From the NCBI GenBank assembly GCA_003228965.1, contig QIGP01000020.1, positions 1 to 9,930 on the forward strand: a stretch of 9,930 bases of DNA. The letters are read 5' to 3'. A program made the translations under genes and the position numbers. This stretch comes from Gammaproteobacteria bacterium. Lineage in GTDB: Bacteria; Pseudomonadota; Gammaproteobacteria; Steroidobacterales; SZUA-146. The notes under the pieces were generated by a model. The model worked only from the letters and a program-made list of their open reading frames with translations, searched no databases and was not told the DNA's origin. Positions 1 to 6,744 of the stretch are shown piece after piece (position 1 is the stretch's first letter; the number at the start of each line of letters is the position of its first letter).

Positions 1-1454
1 TAGAACTGATCGTTGGTCTTGGTATCTTTAAGTTTGCCCAGCAAAAACTCGACGGCCGCAATCTCGTCCATCGGATGGAGTAGCTTGCGCAAAATCCAGA
101 TTTTGGCCAGCTCTACCGGATCGGTAAGCAGCTCTTCTTTACGCGTACCCGAACGATTGATGTTAATCGCAGGGAACACACGCTTCTCGGCAATTCGGCG
201 GTCCAGATGAACTTCCATGTTACCGGTACCTTTAAACTCTTCGAAGATCACATCGTCCATACGCGAGCCGGTGTCGACCAACGCTGTGGCGATGATGGTG
301 AGACTGCCGCCTTCTTCAATGTTACGTGCCGCACCAAAGAATCGCTTGGGTCTGTGCAGCGCGTTAGCGTCGACACCACCGGTGAGCACTTTGCCTGACG
401 ACGGTACAACGGTGTTGTACGCACGCGCCAAACGCGTAATCGAGTCGAGTAGAATAACCACATCCTGCTTGTGCTCAGTAAGACGCTTGGCTTTTTCGAT
501 GACCATTTCGGCCACTTGAACGTGACGACTGGCAGGTTCGTCAAACGTACTGGAAACCACTTCGCCGCGCACAGAGCGCGCCATTTCGGTGACTTCTTCA
601 GGACGCTCGTCGATGAGCAGTACAATCAGTCGACATTCAGGGTGATTGTGAGTGATTGAATGCGCAATATTTTGCAACAGAATTGTTTTACCGGCTTTCG
701 GCGGCGACACAATCAAACCACGCTGCCCTTTACCAATTGGCGCAGCCATATCGATAATACGAGCGGTGAGATCTTCGGTACTACCGTTACCGATTTCCAT
801 TTTCAGGCGTTCACGCGGAAACAGTGGCGTGAGATTCTCGAACAACACTTTGTTGCGCGCGTTCTCAGGCTTGTCCATGTTGATTTGGCCAACTTTAAGC
901 AGAGCAAAATAACGCTCGCCTTCTTTTGGCGGTCGAATCAAACCGGAAATCGTGTCACCGGTGCGCAAACTGAAACGGCGAATTTGACTGGGCGAGACGT
1001 AAATGTCGTCGGGACCTGCAAGGTATGAGCTGTTAGCTGACCGCAGGAAGCCGAAACCGTCCTGCAAAATTTCCAATGCGCCGTCGCCCCAAATGTCTTC
1101 GCCTTTGGCAGCCTGGGCTTTCAAAATACCGAATATTATGTCTTGGCGACGCAGTCGAGCAGTACCATCAACATCCATTTCGTTGGCCATCTCGACCAGC
1201 TCAGCAATGGGTTTGATTTTAAGGTCGGAGAGTTTCATGGCGGTTTCACTAAGCGCCAGTTCCTCTTCTCCTACGGTACCCAAATCTTCGTCGTCAAAAT
1301 CTTCGCGCTTGGGCCTGCGCTTTCGCCGGGTTTTGTTGCCAGCCTGAGACTGAGATTTCTTGTTGTCACCACCTGGTGGGCGGCGAGTATTCTTTTTAGG
1401 GCCTTCGGTGCCTTTGCCTGCACCGCGAGCGGAGCTGCCTAAGTAGCCTCTCAC
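1..1454 (-). CDS. rho: Transcription termination factor Rho with N-terminal extension (3' end beyond window)
   Basis: Rho is a homohexameric RNA-dependent ATPase/translocase that ends transcription of untranslated RNA. From the methionine at 1238 the protein aligns nearly without gaps to E. coli Rho: the Rho_N helical part, the cold-shock RNA-binding fold with GFGFLR, the P-loop PPKAGKT (about residues 250-257 of the long form), the [15 protein letters not shown]alker B region and the GTGNME R-loop. It ends at TKTNDQF, so only about 7-8 residues lie beyond the left edge. The same frame stays open upstream for 72 codons to a GTG at 1454 that overlaps the trxA stop as GTGA. This extension is Gly/Lys/Arg/Asn/Gln-rich, then acidic (EDFDDEDLG). 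Start choice is uncertain: the GTG has only a weak GGA about 10 nt upstream, and the ATG at 1238 has no close SD. The trxA-rho order is as in E. coli, without the separate rhoL leader. Identity is certain; the extension is likely. Confidence 0.96.
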   Translation of the reverse strand, partial: MRGYLGSSARGAGKGTEGPKKNTRRPPGGDNKKSQSQAGNKTRRKRRPKREDFDDEDLGTVGEEELALSETAMKLSDLKIKPIAELVEMANEMDVDGTARLRRQDIIFGILKAQAAKGEDIWGDGALEILQDGFGFLRSANSSYLAGPDDIYVSPSQIRRFSLRTGDTISGLIRPPKEGERYFALLKVGQINMDKPENARNKVLFENLTPLFPRERLKMEIGNGSTEDLTARIIDMAAPIGKGQRGLIVSPPKAGKTILLQNIAHSITHNHPECRLIVLLIDERPEEVTEMARSVRGEVVSSTFDEPASRHVQVAEMVIEKAKRLTEHKQDVVILLDSITRLARAYNTVVPSSGKVLTGGVDANALHRPKRFFGAARNIEEGGSLTIIATALVDTGSRMDDVIFEEFKGTGNMEVHLDRRIAEKRVFPAININRSGTRKEELLTDPVELAKIWILRKLLHPMDEIAAVEFLLGKLKDTKTNDQF

Positions 1455-1804
1455 AATGAATTTTCCAGAGTTGCAATAAGTTTGCCCTTGGAGATAACAC
1501 CGACATGCTGCGTTTCAACCTGACCGTTCTTGAACAGAATCAAGGTCGGAATACTGCGCACGGCAAATTGGCCGGCTATCTGGGGATGATCGTCAATATT
1601 AACTTTGACGATTTTGACTTTGCCGGCGTACTCGCTGGCGACTTGATCAAGTACAGGAGCAATCATCTTGCATGGACCACACCACTCGGCCCAAAAGTCG
1701 ACCAGTACCGGAACGTCGGATTTAAGCACATCCGCTTCAAAATCGGCTTGTGTTGTGTTGATTGGAGCAGCCAGAGACTGGCTTGATTGGTTTTGATCGC
1801 TCAC
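1451..1804 (-). CDS. trxA: Thioredoxin 1 (TrxA)
   Basis: Cytoplasmic dithiol-disulfide oxidoreductase that reduces protein disulfides (ribonucleotide reductase, PAPS reductase, peroxiredoxins) using electrons from thioredoxin reductase. The 117-residue product has the active site WCGPC at residues 41-45 (catalytic C42 and C45), preceded by VLVDFWAE, and the conserved cis-proline in SIPTL (P86). Close to E. coli TrxA from residue ~17 on, with a short polar N-terminal tail rich in Ser and Gln. The GTG start is chosen because GGAGG (1818-1814 on the minus strand) lies 9 nt upstream. A longer reading to 1939 adds 45 residues unlike thioredoxin and is rejected. Its stop overlaps the GTG of the long rho form, suggesting one transcript and translational coupling. 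Family and role are established; coupling is inferred. Confidence 0.95.
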   Translation of the reverse strand: MSDQNQSSQSLAAPINTTQADFEADVLKSDVPVLVDFWAEWCGPCKMIAPVLDQVASEYAGKVKIVKVNIDDHPQIAGQFAVRSIPTLILFKNGQVETQHVGVISKGKLIATLENSL

Positions 1805-2078
1805 TGCGATAGTCCTCCGAAATAAAACGTAAACGTAGTCTTTGAAATTAGAACTAGGAACCCTGAGAAGGCGATTAGACGTGGGGGCTAAAATAAGGGG
1901 TCTGGTATTAACAGTGACGGCGCGAACCGGATAAGGCACAATGATCCGGATGTTTTACCTGCGCTGCCTGTTTGTCGCCCCGCGATAGAGTCGGCGAAGC
2001 TGTTGTAGACATTATTTTGGCCTGCAACGAACCTAAGATGCAAGCCTTTTATGCATAAAAACAATACTTGGCCTTAAT
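1805..2078. other. Divergent trxA / rhlB intergenic region
   Basis: About 274 bp that must hold the promoters for trxA-rho (leftwards) and rhlB (rightwards). Leftwards there are two TCTAAT elements (one mismatch to the -10 consensus), but neither has a good -35 at 16-18 bp. Rightwards TAAGAT at 2034-2039 is a weak -10 candidate, also without a proper -35. In E. coli the same interval carries the rho-operon promoter and an attenuated leader. I see no gene here and no promoter I would assign firmly. Confidence 0.4.
2047..2060. repeat. Perfect 14-bp palindrome before rhlB
   Basis: TTTTATGCATAAAA reads identically on both strands and ends 18 nt before the rhlB start codon. It could be an operator or simply an AT-rich chance palindrome. 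As RNA it would have no loop, so a DNA-binding site is the more sensible reading. No regulator can be named. Confidence 0.35.
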
Positions 2079-3380
2079 ATGACCTCCAAACATTTATCCA
2101 ACACCGCCTTTTCCAGCCTGAATTTGCACCCAGATGTCTTAAAAGGTGTTGAAGCCGCAGGATTTGAATTTTGCACGCCGATTCAGGCAGACGCCCTCCC
2201 ACTGGCCCTTGCCGGTGGCGATGTCGCTGGCCAGGCGCAGACCGGCACCGGTAAGTCAGCCGCCTTTCTGCTGGCAATGCTGAATCGAATGAAACTGAAC
2301 GCCCCGAACGACAATCGGCGCAAAAATGACCCCCGCGCGATGATTTTAGCGCCGACGCGCGAGTTGGCCATTCAAATTTACAACGATGCTGTCACTCTGA
2401 ACAAAGGCTGCGACTACCGTTTATGCCTGGCCTTCGGCGGCACCGACTACGAAAAACAGCGTAAAGACATTGAAGACGGCTGCGACGTGCTCATCGGCAC
2501 ACCCGGCCGTTTCATCGACTACTTGAAGCAAAAAGTCTTTGGCCTGAACCACATTCAAGTGGTTATTCTGGACGAAGCAGACCGCATGTTTGATCTGGGC
2601 TTCATCAAAGACATCCGTTACGTACTGCGCCGACTCCCCGAGCCGGAGCAGCGCCTCAACCTGATGTTTTCGGCCACTCTTTCCCAGCGCGTTCTGGAGC
2701 TGGCCTACGAGCACATGAACGACCCCAAACTCATTCAGATTGAAGCCGAGTCCGTCGCGGCCGATCGTATCAGTCAGATCATTTATTATCCGGCTAACGA
2801 CGAAAAACTCCGCCTGTTAATCGGCATTCTGCGCAAAACCGACCCCAGTCGAACCATGGTGTTTGTAAATACAAAGCGTGCTGCGGAGCTGGTCCAGGCT
2901 ACGTTGCAGGCCAACAATTTCAGCGCGCTGGCCATCTCAGGCGACGTGCCGCAGAGAAAGCGCATGAGCATGCTCACCCAATTTCAAAGTGGTGAACTGC
3001 AAATTCTGGTGGGTACCGACGTGGCGTCGCGTGGACTGCACATCGACAACGTAAGTCACGTGTTCAACTACGACTTGCCACAAGACCCCGAAGACTACGT
3101 CCACCGCATAGGCCGTACGGCTCGTGCCGGGGCGGACGGTACCGCGATTAGCTTTGGCTGTGAAAACTACGCCCAGGGACTGCCCGACATTGAAAAATTT
3201 GTGGGCTACCGTATACCCATGAAGCCCGTCGAGCAGGAACTTCTTGCCGACAACATTACGATTCCCGTCATCAAACGTAGGCCGCGACCTACAGGACGAC
3301 GCAGTGGTGGCGGTCGGGGCGGCCCGAGCAAACCCGGCGGTGGTAACCGTTCTTCGTCGCGAAGGCGTAGCAGCAAATAA
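2079..3380 (+). CDS. rhlB: ATP-dependent RNA helicase RhlB (DEAD-box)
   Basis: A 433-residue DEAD-box helicase that unwinds short RNA duplexes; in E. coli RhlB feeds structured RNA to PNPase within the RNase E degradosome. Motifs in order: Q-motif (F11 and CTPIQ 32-36), motif I AQTGTGKS (53-60), Ia PTRELA (92-97), GG/TPGR (140-144), II DEAD (165-168), III SAT (198-200), IV VFVNTK (261-266), V GTDVASRG (312-319), VI HRIGRTARAG (342-351). From 399 the tail is Arg/Gly/Ser-rich, as in E. coli RhlB, and probably binds RNA non-specifically. The YDLPQDPEDYVHRIGRT stretch and the position divergent from trxA-rho favour RhlB over RhlE or SrmB. The ATG at 2079 gives the usual N-terminus, but no strong SD precedes it. 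About 60 bp of uninformative sequence follow before the next (convergent) gene. Confidence 0.93.
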   Translation: MTSKHLSNTAFSSLNLHPDVLKGVEAAGFEFCTPIQADALPLALAGGDVAGQAQTGTGKSAAFLLAMLNRMKLNAPNDNRRKNDPRAMILAPTRELAIQIYNDAVTLNKGCDYRLCLAFGGTDYEKQRKDIEDGCDVLIGTPGRFIDYLKQKVFGLNHIQVVILDEADRMFDLGFIKDIRYVLRRLPEPEQRLNLMFSATLSQRVLELAYEHMNDPKLIQIEAESVAADRISQIIYYPANDEKLRLLIGILRKTDPSRTMVFVNTKRAAELVQATLQANNFSALAISGDVPQRKRMSMLTQFQSGELQILVGTDVASRGLHIDNVSHVFNYDLPQDPEDYVHRIGRTARAGADGTAISFGCENYAQGLPDIEKFVGYRIPMKPVEQELLADNITIPVIKRRPRPTGRRSGGGRGGPSKPGGGNRSSSRRRSSK

Positions 3381-3442
3381 ACAAAACCGTCTGGCTTGGC
3401 GCTTGAGGCTATTTTGGCGCACAGGCAAAGCTTACGCGGAAC

Positions 3443-3826
3443 TCAGGCTAACAGCGGCGTAATTTCTGCCACGCTCTCAACCTCAATAACCGACACGCCG
3501 AATTCTTTTACACTACCTGTTTTTGCAAACTGGGAATCGGGGTGCATGATTTCGATCAGATGCCTCACTCCTGCCTTTTGCGCAGCTTCCAACACTTGAA
3601 TACTGTCATCGACCAAGACGGTGTTGCCAGGGTCTATGCCAAAGCTGCGCTCCAACGCCTGCCAAAACTGCGGATACTCTTTGGGCGCGTCGTAGTCGTG
3701 CGAAGTGACGGCACGGTCAAAATAGCGCTGAACCTGAACTTCGGCTTGTTTAATTGCCAAAATGAAAGGATGCGCATTGGTCGCCAACACTCGCGTTGCG
3801 GGAATGTAGTGGTCATGTTGGCTATA
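3443..3826 (-). pseudogene. yrfG: Truncated YrfG-type GMP/IMP nucleotidase (HAD hydrolase), 5' half missing
   Basis: YrfG is a HAD-superfamily phosphatase of about 220 residues acting on GMP/IMP. Only its C-terminal half is here: homology begins near ATRVLATNAHP (motif II region), then TSHDYDAPKEYPQFW (motif III lysine), VLVDDSIQVLEAA (motif IV acidic pair) and HLIEIMHPDS, to a normal C-terminus. The frame meets TAG at 3829-3827, only about 13 codons before the TNAH motif. The N-terminal DxDGT nucleophile motif is absent in every frame of the 34 bp left before cysQ. A GTG at 3790 could start a 115-residue product, but without the nucleophile it cannot be a phosphatase. The remaining half is well conserved with no internal stop or frameshift, so the loss looks recent, or the fragment is still expressed. 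Convergent with rhlB, divergent from cysQ. Confidence 0.8.
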
Positions 3827-3828
3827 CT
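3823..3828 (+). promoter_or_regulatory. Candidate -10 element for cysQ
   Basis: TATACT (5 of 6 to the sigma-70 consensus) lies 32 nt before the cysQ GTG, giving a leader of roughly 25 nt that includes the AAGGAAG SD at 3848-3854. No good -35 is found at 16-18 bp. The element sits exactly where the yrfG remnant ends, so it may belong to the sequence left after a deletion. Weak evidence. Confidence 0.3.
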
Positions 3829-3860
3829 AGCGGGATAACCCACGGTTAAGGAAGTGCGCT

Positions 3861-4658
3861 GTGCAGTACATAGATTGGTTGGAACCAGTAGTCGAAATTG
3901 CCTCTGGTGCGGGAACGAAAATTCTCGACATATATAACTCCGATTTTGAAGTTCAACACAAAGCCGACGAGTCCCCGCTCACCGCGGCCGACCTCGCGGC
4001 TCACACCTATATCGAAGCAGGCCTCAATGCACTGACACCGGACATACCGGTTCTATCTGAAGAATCAGCAACTATTCCGTGGGAAGAGCGCAACAGCTGG
4101 GACCCCTACTGGCTGGTAGACCCTCTCGACGGCACCAAAGAATTCGTCAAACGTAACGGCGAATTCACGGTCAACATTGCACTAATTCACCAACACAGAC
4201 CGGTGCTGGGGGTTGTTCACGTGCCCGTCACTGATGTTACCTACTTTGGCGGATTGAATGCAGGCGCGCATATCATAGAAAATGGCTCGCGCGCACCGAT
4301 TTCGGTACGCGACGCCCCATCTACTCCCATTGTCGTCGGCAGCCGCTCGCATCGCGCAGAGCTTCTCGACGCCTATCTCGCACGTCTTGGTGAACACGAG
4401 ATGACCCCCATGGGCAGCTCACTGAAACTGTGCCTGGTCGCGTCAGGCCATGCCGATTTGTACCCTCGTCTGGGCCCCACATCTGAGTGGGATACAGCCG
4501 CCGCGCATGCTGTGGTGGCGGCGGCAGGTGGCAAGGTCGTGGATCTGGAAGGCAAAAACGTGCTGTACAACGCCAAAGAAAACATTTTGAACCCGCACTT
4601 TTTTGTCATTGGTGATTCTTCAGTCGACTGGTTGCAATACCTTACGTCCAGGGACTGA
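3861..4658 (+). CDS. cysQ: 3'(2'),5'-bisphosphate nucleotidase CysQ
   Basis: Mg-dependent phosphatase that hydrolyses 3'-phosphoadenosine 5'-phosphate (PAP) to AMP, removing a toxic by-product of sulfate assimilation; cytoplasmic, inositol-monophosphatase superfamily. The 265-residue protein shows SPLTAADLAAH (38-48), the metal ligands LSEES (65-69), DPLDGTKEF (87-95) and SEWDTAAAHAVVAAAGG (208-224), all with expected residues. Length is close to E. coli CysQ (246). Starts at GTG with AAGGAAG ending 6 nt upstream. In many gammaproteobacteria cysQ follows nudE; here nudE is absent and a truncated yrfG abuts instead. A DUF3301 gene starts 2 nt after its stop, implying co-transcription. Confidence 0.95.
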   Translation: MQYIDWLEPVVEIASGAGTKILDIYNSDFEVQHKADESPLTAADLAAHTYIEAGLNALTPDIPVLSEESATIPWEERNSWDPYWLVDPLDGTKEFVKRNGEFTVNIALIHQHRPVLGVVHVPVTDVTYFGGLNAGAHIIENGSRAPISVRDAPSTPIVVGSRSHRAELLDAYLARLGEHEMTPMGSSLKLCLVASGHADLYPRLGPTSEWDTAAAHAVVAAAGGKVVDLEGKNVLYNAKENILNPHFFVIGDSSVDWLQYLTSRD

Positions 4659-4660
4659 GC

Positions 4661-4966
4661 GTGCTGCCCTACGTCATATTGCTGGCCTTGCTGTCTGCGA
4701 CCTGGTTTTGGTACGACACCATGAGAATACGTCAGCTTGCCAACACGGTAGCGCAACAGGGCTGCCGGCAAGCCGAAGTGCAATTTCTGGACGGCACGGT
4801 GTCGTTCGCCAAACTTGGCGTAGTCAACACGGCCAAAGGGCTGAGGTTTCGCCGAGTGTTTGTTTTCGACTACAGCGAGAATGGTGAAAACCGCATGCAG
4901 GGATTTGTCGTGTTCGCGGGTAACAACTTGATCAACCTCGGTTTACAGGCGCGGGAAATTCATTAA
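4661..4966 (+). CDS. DUF3301 family small membrane-anchored protein
   Basis: A 101-residue protein with one N-terminal hydrophobic segment (residues 3-17) followed by WFWYDTMRIRQ, then a soluble beta-rich part with AQQGCRQAEVQFLDGTVSF (31-49) and FRRVFVFDYSENGENR (63-78). The Trp-rich end of the membrane segment, the single Cys, LDGTV and the F-x-F-S/D-x-x-G-x-x-R pattern match what I know of DUF3301, a gammaproteobacterial family without assigned function. The GTG start lies 2 nt after the cysQ stop, with CAGGGA about 8 nt upstream inside cysQ, so translation is probably coupled. Likely inner membrane with a cytoplasmic C-terminus (positive residues after the segment). Function unknown; the link to PAP metabolism is only positional. 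Confidence 0.8.
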   Translation: MLPYVILLALLSATWFWYDTMRIRQLANTVAQQGCRQAEVQFLDGTVSFAKLGVVNTAKGLRFRRVFVFDYSENGENRMQGFVVFAGNNLINLGLQAREIH

Positions 4967-5062
4967 CAGGGCATCTTTATTGCGCCGCACCAAGAACAAT
5001 TGATTAATCTTGTAAATTCATATGTGGCCAAGCGCAGCTCAGGTGTAGAATTACGTACTGAA

Positions 5063-5093
5063 CTGACCGCTTTAAACAGCAGCCATGTATAAA
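5063..5093 (+). promoter_or_regulatory. Candidate promoter for the YdcH-family gene
   Basis: Within the 153-bp spacer after the DUF3301 gene, CTGACC (5063-5068) and TATAAA (5088-5093) form a possible -35/-10 pair with a long 19-bp spacer. Transcription would start about 20 nt before the ATG at 5120. The -10 is good; the -35 and spacing are mediocre. The rest of the spacer (4967-5062) is AT-rich and shows nothing else I can name. Confidence 0.3.
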
Positions 5094-5119
5094 ATCCGGG
5101 TGGCAGGAAAACGGACACT

Positions 5120-5329
5120 ATGACAATCGACACCAACTGTTTTAAAAATCGTGTAAAGCTCAAAGAGCTGCGCGTCGCTCACCGCGACCTCGACACGATG
5201 ATTATTTCATTGACCGAAGACCCAAGCGTCGATCAACTACAGTTGCGCAGGCTTAAGCGACGCAAACTGTATTTGAAAGACAACATATCCCGCATGGAAA
5301 GCGCACTCATTCCCGATCTTAACGCGTGA
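5120..5329 (+). CDS. YdcH family (DUF465) small helical protein
   Basis: A 69-residue protein predicted as a charged helical hairpin. LRVAHRDLDTMIISL (17-31) forms the first helix, a short acidic turn follows (TEDPSVDQ), and LRRLKRRKLYLKDNISRME (42-60) forms the second, ending LIPDL. The H-x-x-LD pattern and the RLK(R/K)(R/E)KL-x-LKD signature are typical of DUF465. The family is widespread in proteobacteria and no biochemical function is established; a dimeric coiled-coil adaptor role is a guess. The ATG at 5120 has GGA 8 nt upstream and an AGGA slightly farther away. The phosphatase gene follows after 55 nt on the same strand. Confidence 0.85.
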   Translation: MTIDTNCFKNRVKLKELRVAHRDLDTMIISLTEDPSVDQLQLRRLKRRKLYLKDNISRMESALIPDLNA

Positions 5330-5384
5330 CCTCTCCACCCATGTGGACCCGCATAGCCGCTTTGAACTCTTTGGATTCATCACC

Positions 5385-6068
5385 ATGTCAACCTATGCGA
5401 TAGGTGACATCCACGGCTGTCGGGTTGCTCTTGAACGTCTTGTGGGAAGCGTGCCTCTAACGGAAGACGACACGCTGATTCTGCTTGGAGACTATGTTGA
5501 CCGTGGCCCCGACTCGAAAGGCGTCATTGATTGGGCCCTGAATTATACGGGTCCATCCCAATTGGTCACATTGCGCGGCAATCACGAAGTCATGATGCTC
5601 GATGCTCGCGACAGCGCTGAAAAGTTTTTTTCGTGGCAGCATTTTGGCGGTGAAGAGACACTCCATTCCTATAAATACGAAGACGGCGCCGACTGGACTA
5701 ATTTCATTCCCGACACACACTGGGAATTTCTTGAGAATACGGCTCCGTATTTTGCCGACAACACGCACATATTTGTGCACGCCGGGGTTAAACCCAAACG
5801 CCCTCTCGACGAACAGGACGACCGAACACTCTACTGGAAAAAGGTTGCTAAACCCCGCGCTTACAACCAGGATCATGTGGTTGTATGCGGCCACACTACG
5901 CAGTTCGACGGCGAACCTGGCGACTGTGGCCACACCGTATTTATTGATACTTACGCCTATGGTGAGCAGTGGCTCACCTGCCTCAATGCCGATTCTCTAG
6001 ATTACTGGCAGGCAAATCAGCTCGGCGAAGTGCGCAGCGGCACATTGCGTTTGGATGACACTAAATAG
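5385..6068 (+). CDS. PPP-superfamily metallophosphatase (serine/threonine protein phosphatase type)
   Basis: A 227-residue phosphoesterase of the calcineurin-like PPP fold with a bimetal centre. All signature motifs are present: GDIHG (7-11), GDYVDRGPDS (35-44), RGNHE (64-68, with the catalytic His67), HAG (132-134) and CGH (168-170). This supports an active enzyme. Length and motifs fit small bacterial phosphatases of the PrpA/PrpB type; ApaH-like bis(5'-nucleosyl)-tetraphosphatases share the motifs, so the substrate (phosphoprotein versus dinucleotide) cannot be settled from sequence. The ATG at 5385 is preferred because the protein begins directly with the first beta-strand and GDIHG and has a GGA about 9 nt upstream; the upstream in-frame ATG at 5343 lacks an SD. 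No signal peptide or membrane segment, so cytoplasmic. A T-run at about 6100-6110 downstream has no hairpin, so no terminator is called. Confidence 0.92.
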   Translation: MSTYAIGDIHGCRVALERLVGSVPLTEDDTLILLGDYVDRGPDSKGVIDWALNYTGPSQLVTLRGNHEVMMLDARDSAEKFFSWQHFGGEETLHSYKYEDGADWTNFIPDTHWEFLENTAPYFADNTHIFVHAGVKPKRPLDEQDDRTLYWKKVAKPRAYNQDHVVVCGHTTQFDGEPGDCGHTVFIDTYAYGEQWLTCLNADSLDYWQANQLGEVRSGTLRLDDTK

Positions 6069-6162
6069 AAAAGTAGCGTTTGTCCTGCAAAAACTTACTT
6101 TTTTTGTCGCACATTTAAATCAAGTTGACCGCGTCGGCGTTAGTTGGCACATTATTAAGTCG

Positions 6163-6184
6163 GCGCTTACACGTGGCTAAGCGC
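6163..6184 (+). promoter_or_regulatory. Inverted repeat (possible 5' UTR hairpin) abutting the SD
   Basis: GCGCTTA (6163-6169) and TAAGCGC (6178-6184) are perfect 7-bp inverted repeats separated by 8 nt containing the palindrome CACGTG. The second arm ends immediately before the SD AAGGGAG (6185-6191) of the AhpD-like gene. It could form an RNA hairpin beside the ribosome site or be an operator for a dimeric regulator. A TTGACC (6125-6130) upstream is a possible -35. GTCGGCG occurs twice, at 6133-6139 and 6159-6165, 26 bp apart. The symmetry is seen; the regulation is inferred. Confidence 0.45.
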
Positions 6185-6195
6185 AAGGGAGTGCT

Positions 6196-6732
6196 ATGTC
6201 TCAATTTAAACTCGTAAACCTTGACTCAGCTAAAGGCGAAGCCCGTGACCTGCTTGAAGGCATTAACACTAAAATGGGAATGATTCCCAACCTTTACGCG
6301 GCCATGGCTCAATCACCTTCAACGTTAGCGGCTCTGTTTGCCTTAAGCAGCGAGCTTTCCAAAGGCACTCTGAGCCCTGCGCTCAACGAAAAAATTGCTC
6401 TGGTCGTCGGCAATGACAACAGCTGCGGATACTGCGTGTCAGCGCATTCGAAAATTGCGGCTGGTCTCGGTATGGCCGACGAGGAAATCATTGAAGCTCA
6501 AAAAGGGAATTCTGAAGATCCTCGTGAGCAATCTATTTTAACACTGGCAATTTCGGTAAACGGCAACCATGGCCACGGCGACAATTCTGCCGTGCGCCGT
6601 GCGCTTGAAGCGGGCCTGAGCGAAGCTGAAGTGATTGAAGTTGTGGGCCAAGTGGTTAAGAACATCATGACAAACGCTGTGAACGGCGTTGCTCGAACCG
6701 CAATCGATTTCCCCGAGCGAGACCTTATTTAG
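6196..6732 (+). CDS. Carboxymuconolactone decarboxylase family / AhpD-like oxidoreductase
   Basis: A 178-residue all-helical protein of the CMD/AhpD fold. The signature is E65...C77-G-Y-C80-V-S-A-H84, matching the E...CxxC...H proton-relay site of AhpD alkylhydroperoxidases, in which the cysteine pair carries the redox cycle. MGMIPNLYAAMAQSP (27-41) is typical of the N-terminus of this subgroup, and VVGQVVKNIMTNAVNGVARTAIDFP (149-173) of its C-terminus. A thiol-dependent peroxidase or disulfide reductase role is likely because both cysteines are present (true carboxymuconolactone decarboxylases lack the pair). Strong SD AAGGGAG ends 4 nt before the ATG. Cytoplasmic. It stands alone, with non-coding sequence on both sides, so it is probably monocistronic. 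The substrate is unknown. Confidence 0.9.
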   Translation: MSQFKLVNLDSAKGEARDLLEGINTKMGMIPNLYAAMAQSPSTLAALFALSSELSKGTLSPALNEKIALVVGNDNSCGYCVSAHSKIAAGLGMADEEIIEAQKGNSEDPREQSILTLAISVNGNHGHGDNSAVRRALEAGLSEAEVIEVVGQVVKNIMTNAVNGVARTAIDFPERDLI

Positions 6733-6744
6733 CGCAAATTGCGC
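6732..6744. repeat. Short palindrome at the end of the AhpD-like gene
   Basis: GCGCAAATTGCGC is a 6-bp inverted repeat around a single central base, overlapping the last base of the stop codon. The centre is too short for an RNA hairpin loop unless inner pairs open, and no T-run follows. It is therefore unlikely to be an intrinsic terminator; a protein site or chance are alternatives. Confidence 0.3.

Noticed and set aside
248..625. 125-codon frame on the minus strand inside rho
   Set aside because: Same strand as rho but in a different frame; the Rho frame has the family motifs, this one has none.
1805..1939. Longer thioredoxin reading with 45 extra N-terminal residues
   Set aside because: The extra residues are unlike any thioredoxin and the GTG at 1804 has a strong GGAGG at correct spacing.
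2937..3428. 163-codon frame on the minus strand inside rhlB
   Set aside because: It is antisense to the strongly conserved helicase domain and resembles no protein; a shadow frame.
3790..3860. Remnant of nudE between yrfG and cysQ
   Set aside because: No Nudix-box residues or recognisable NudE C-terminus in any frame of this short interval.
5343..5384. Earlier ATG for the PPP phosphatase
   Set aside because: No SD, and it adds 14 residues before the first strand of the fold; the ATG at 5385 fits better.
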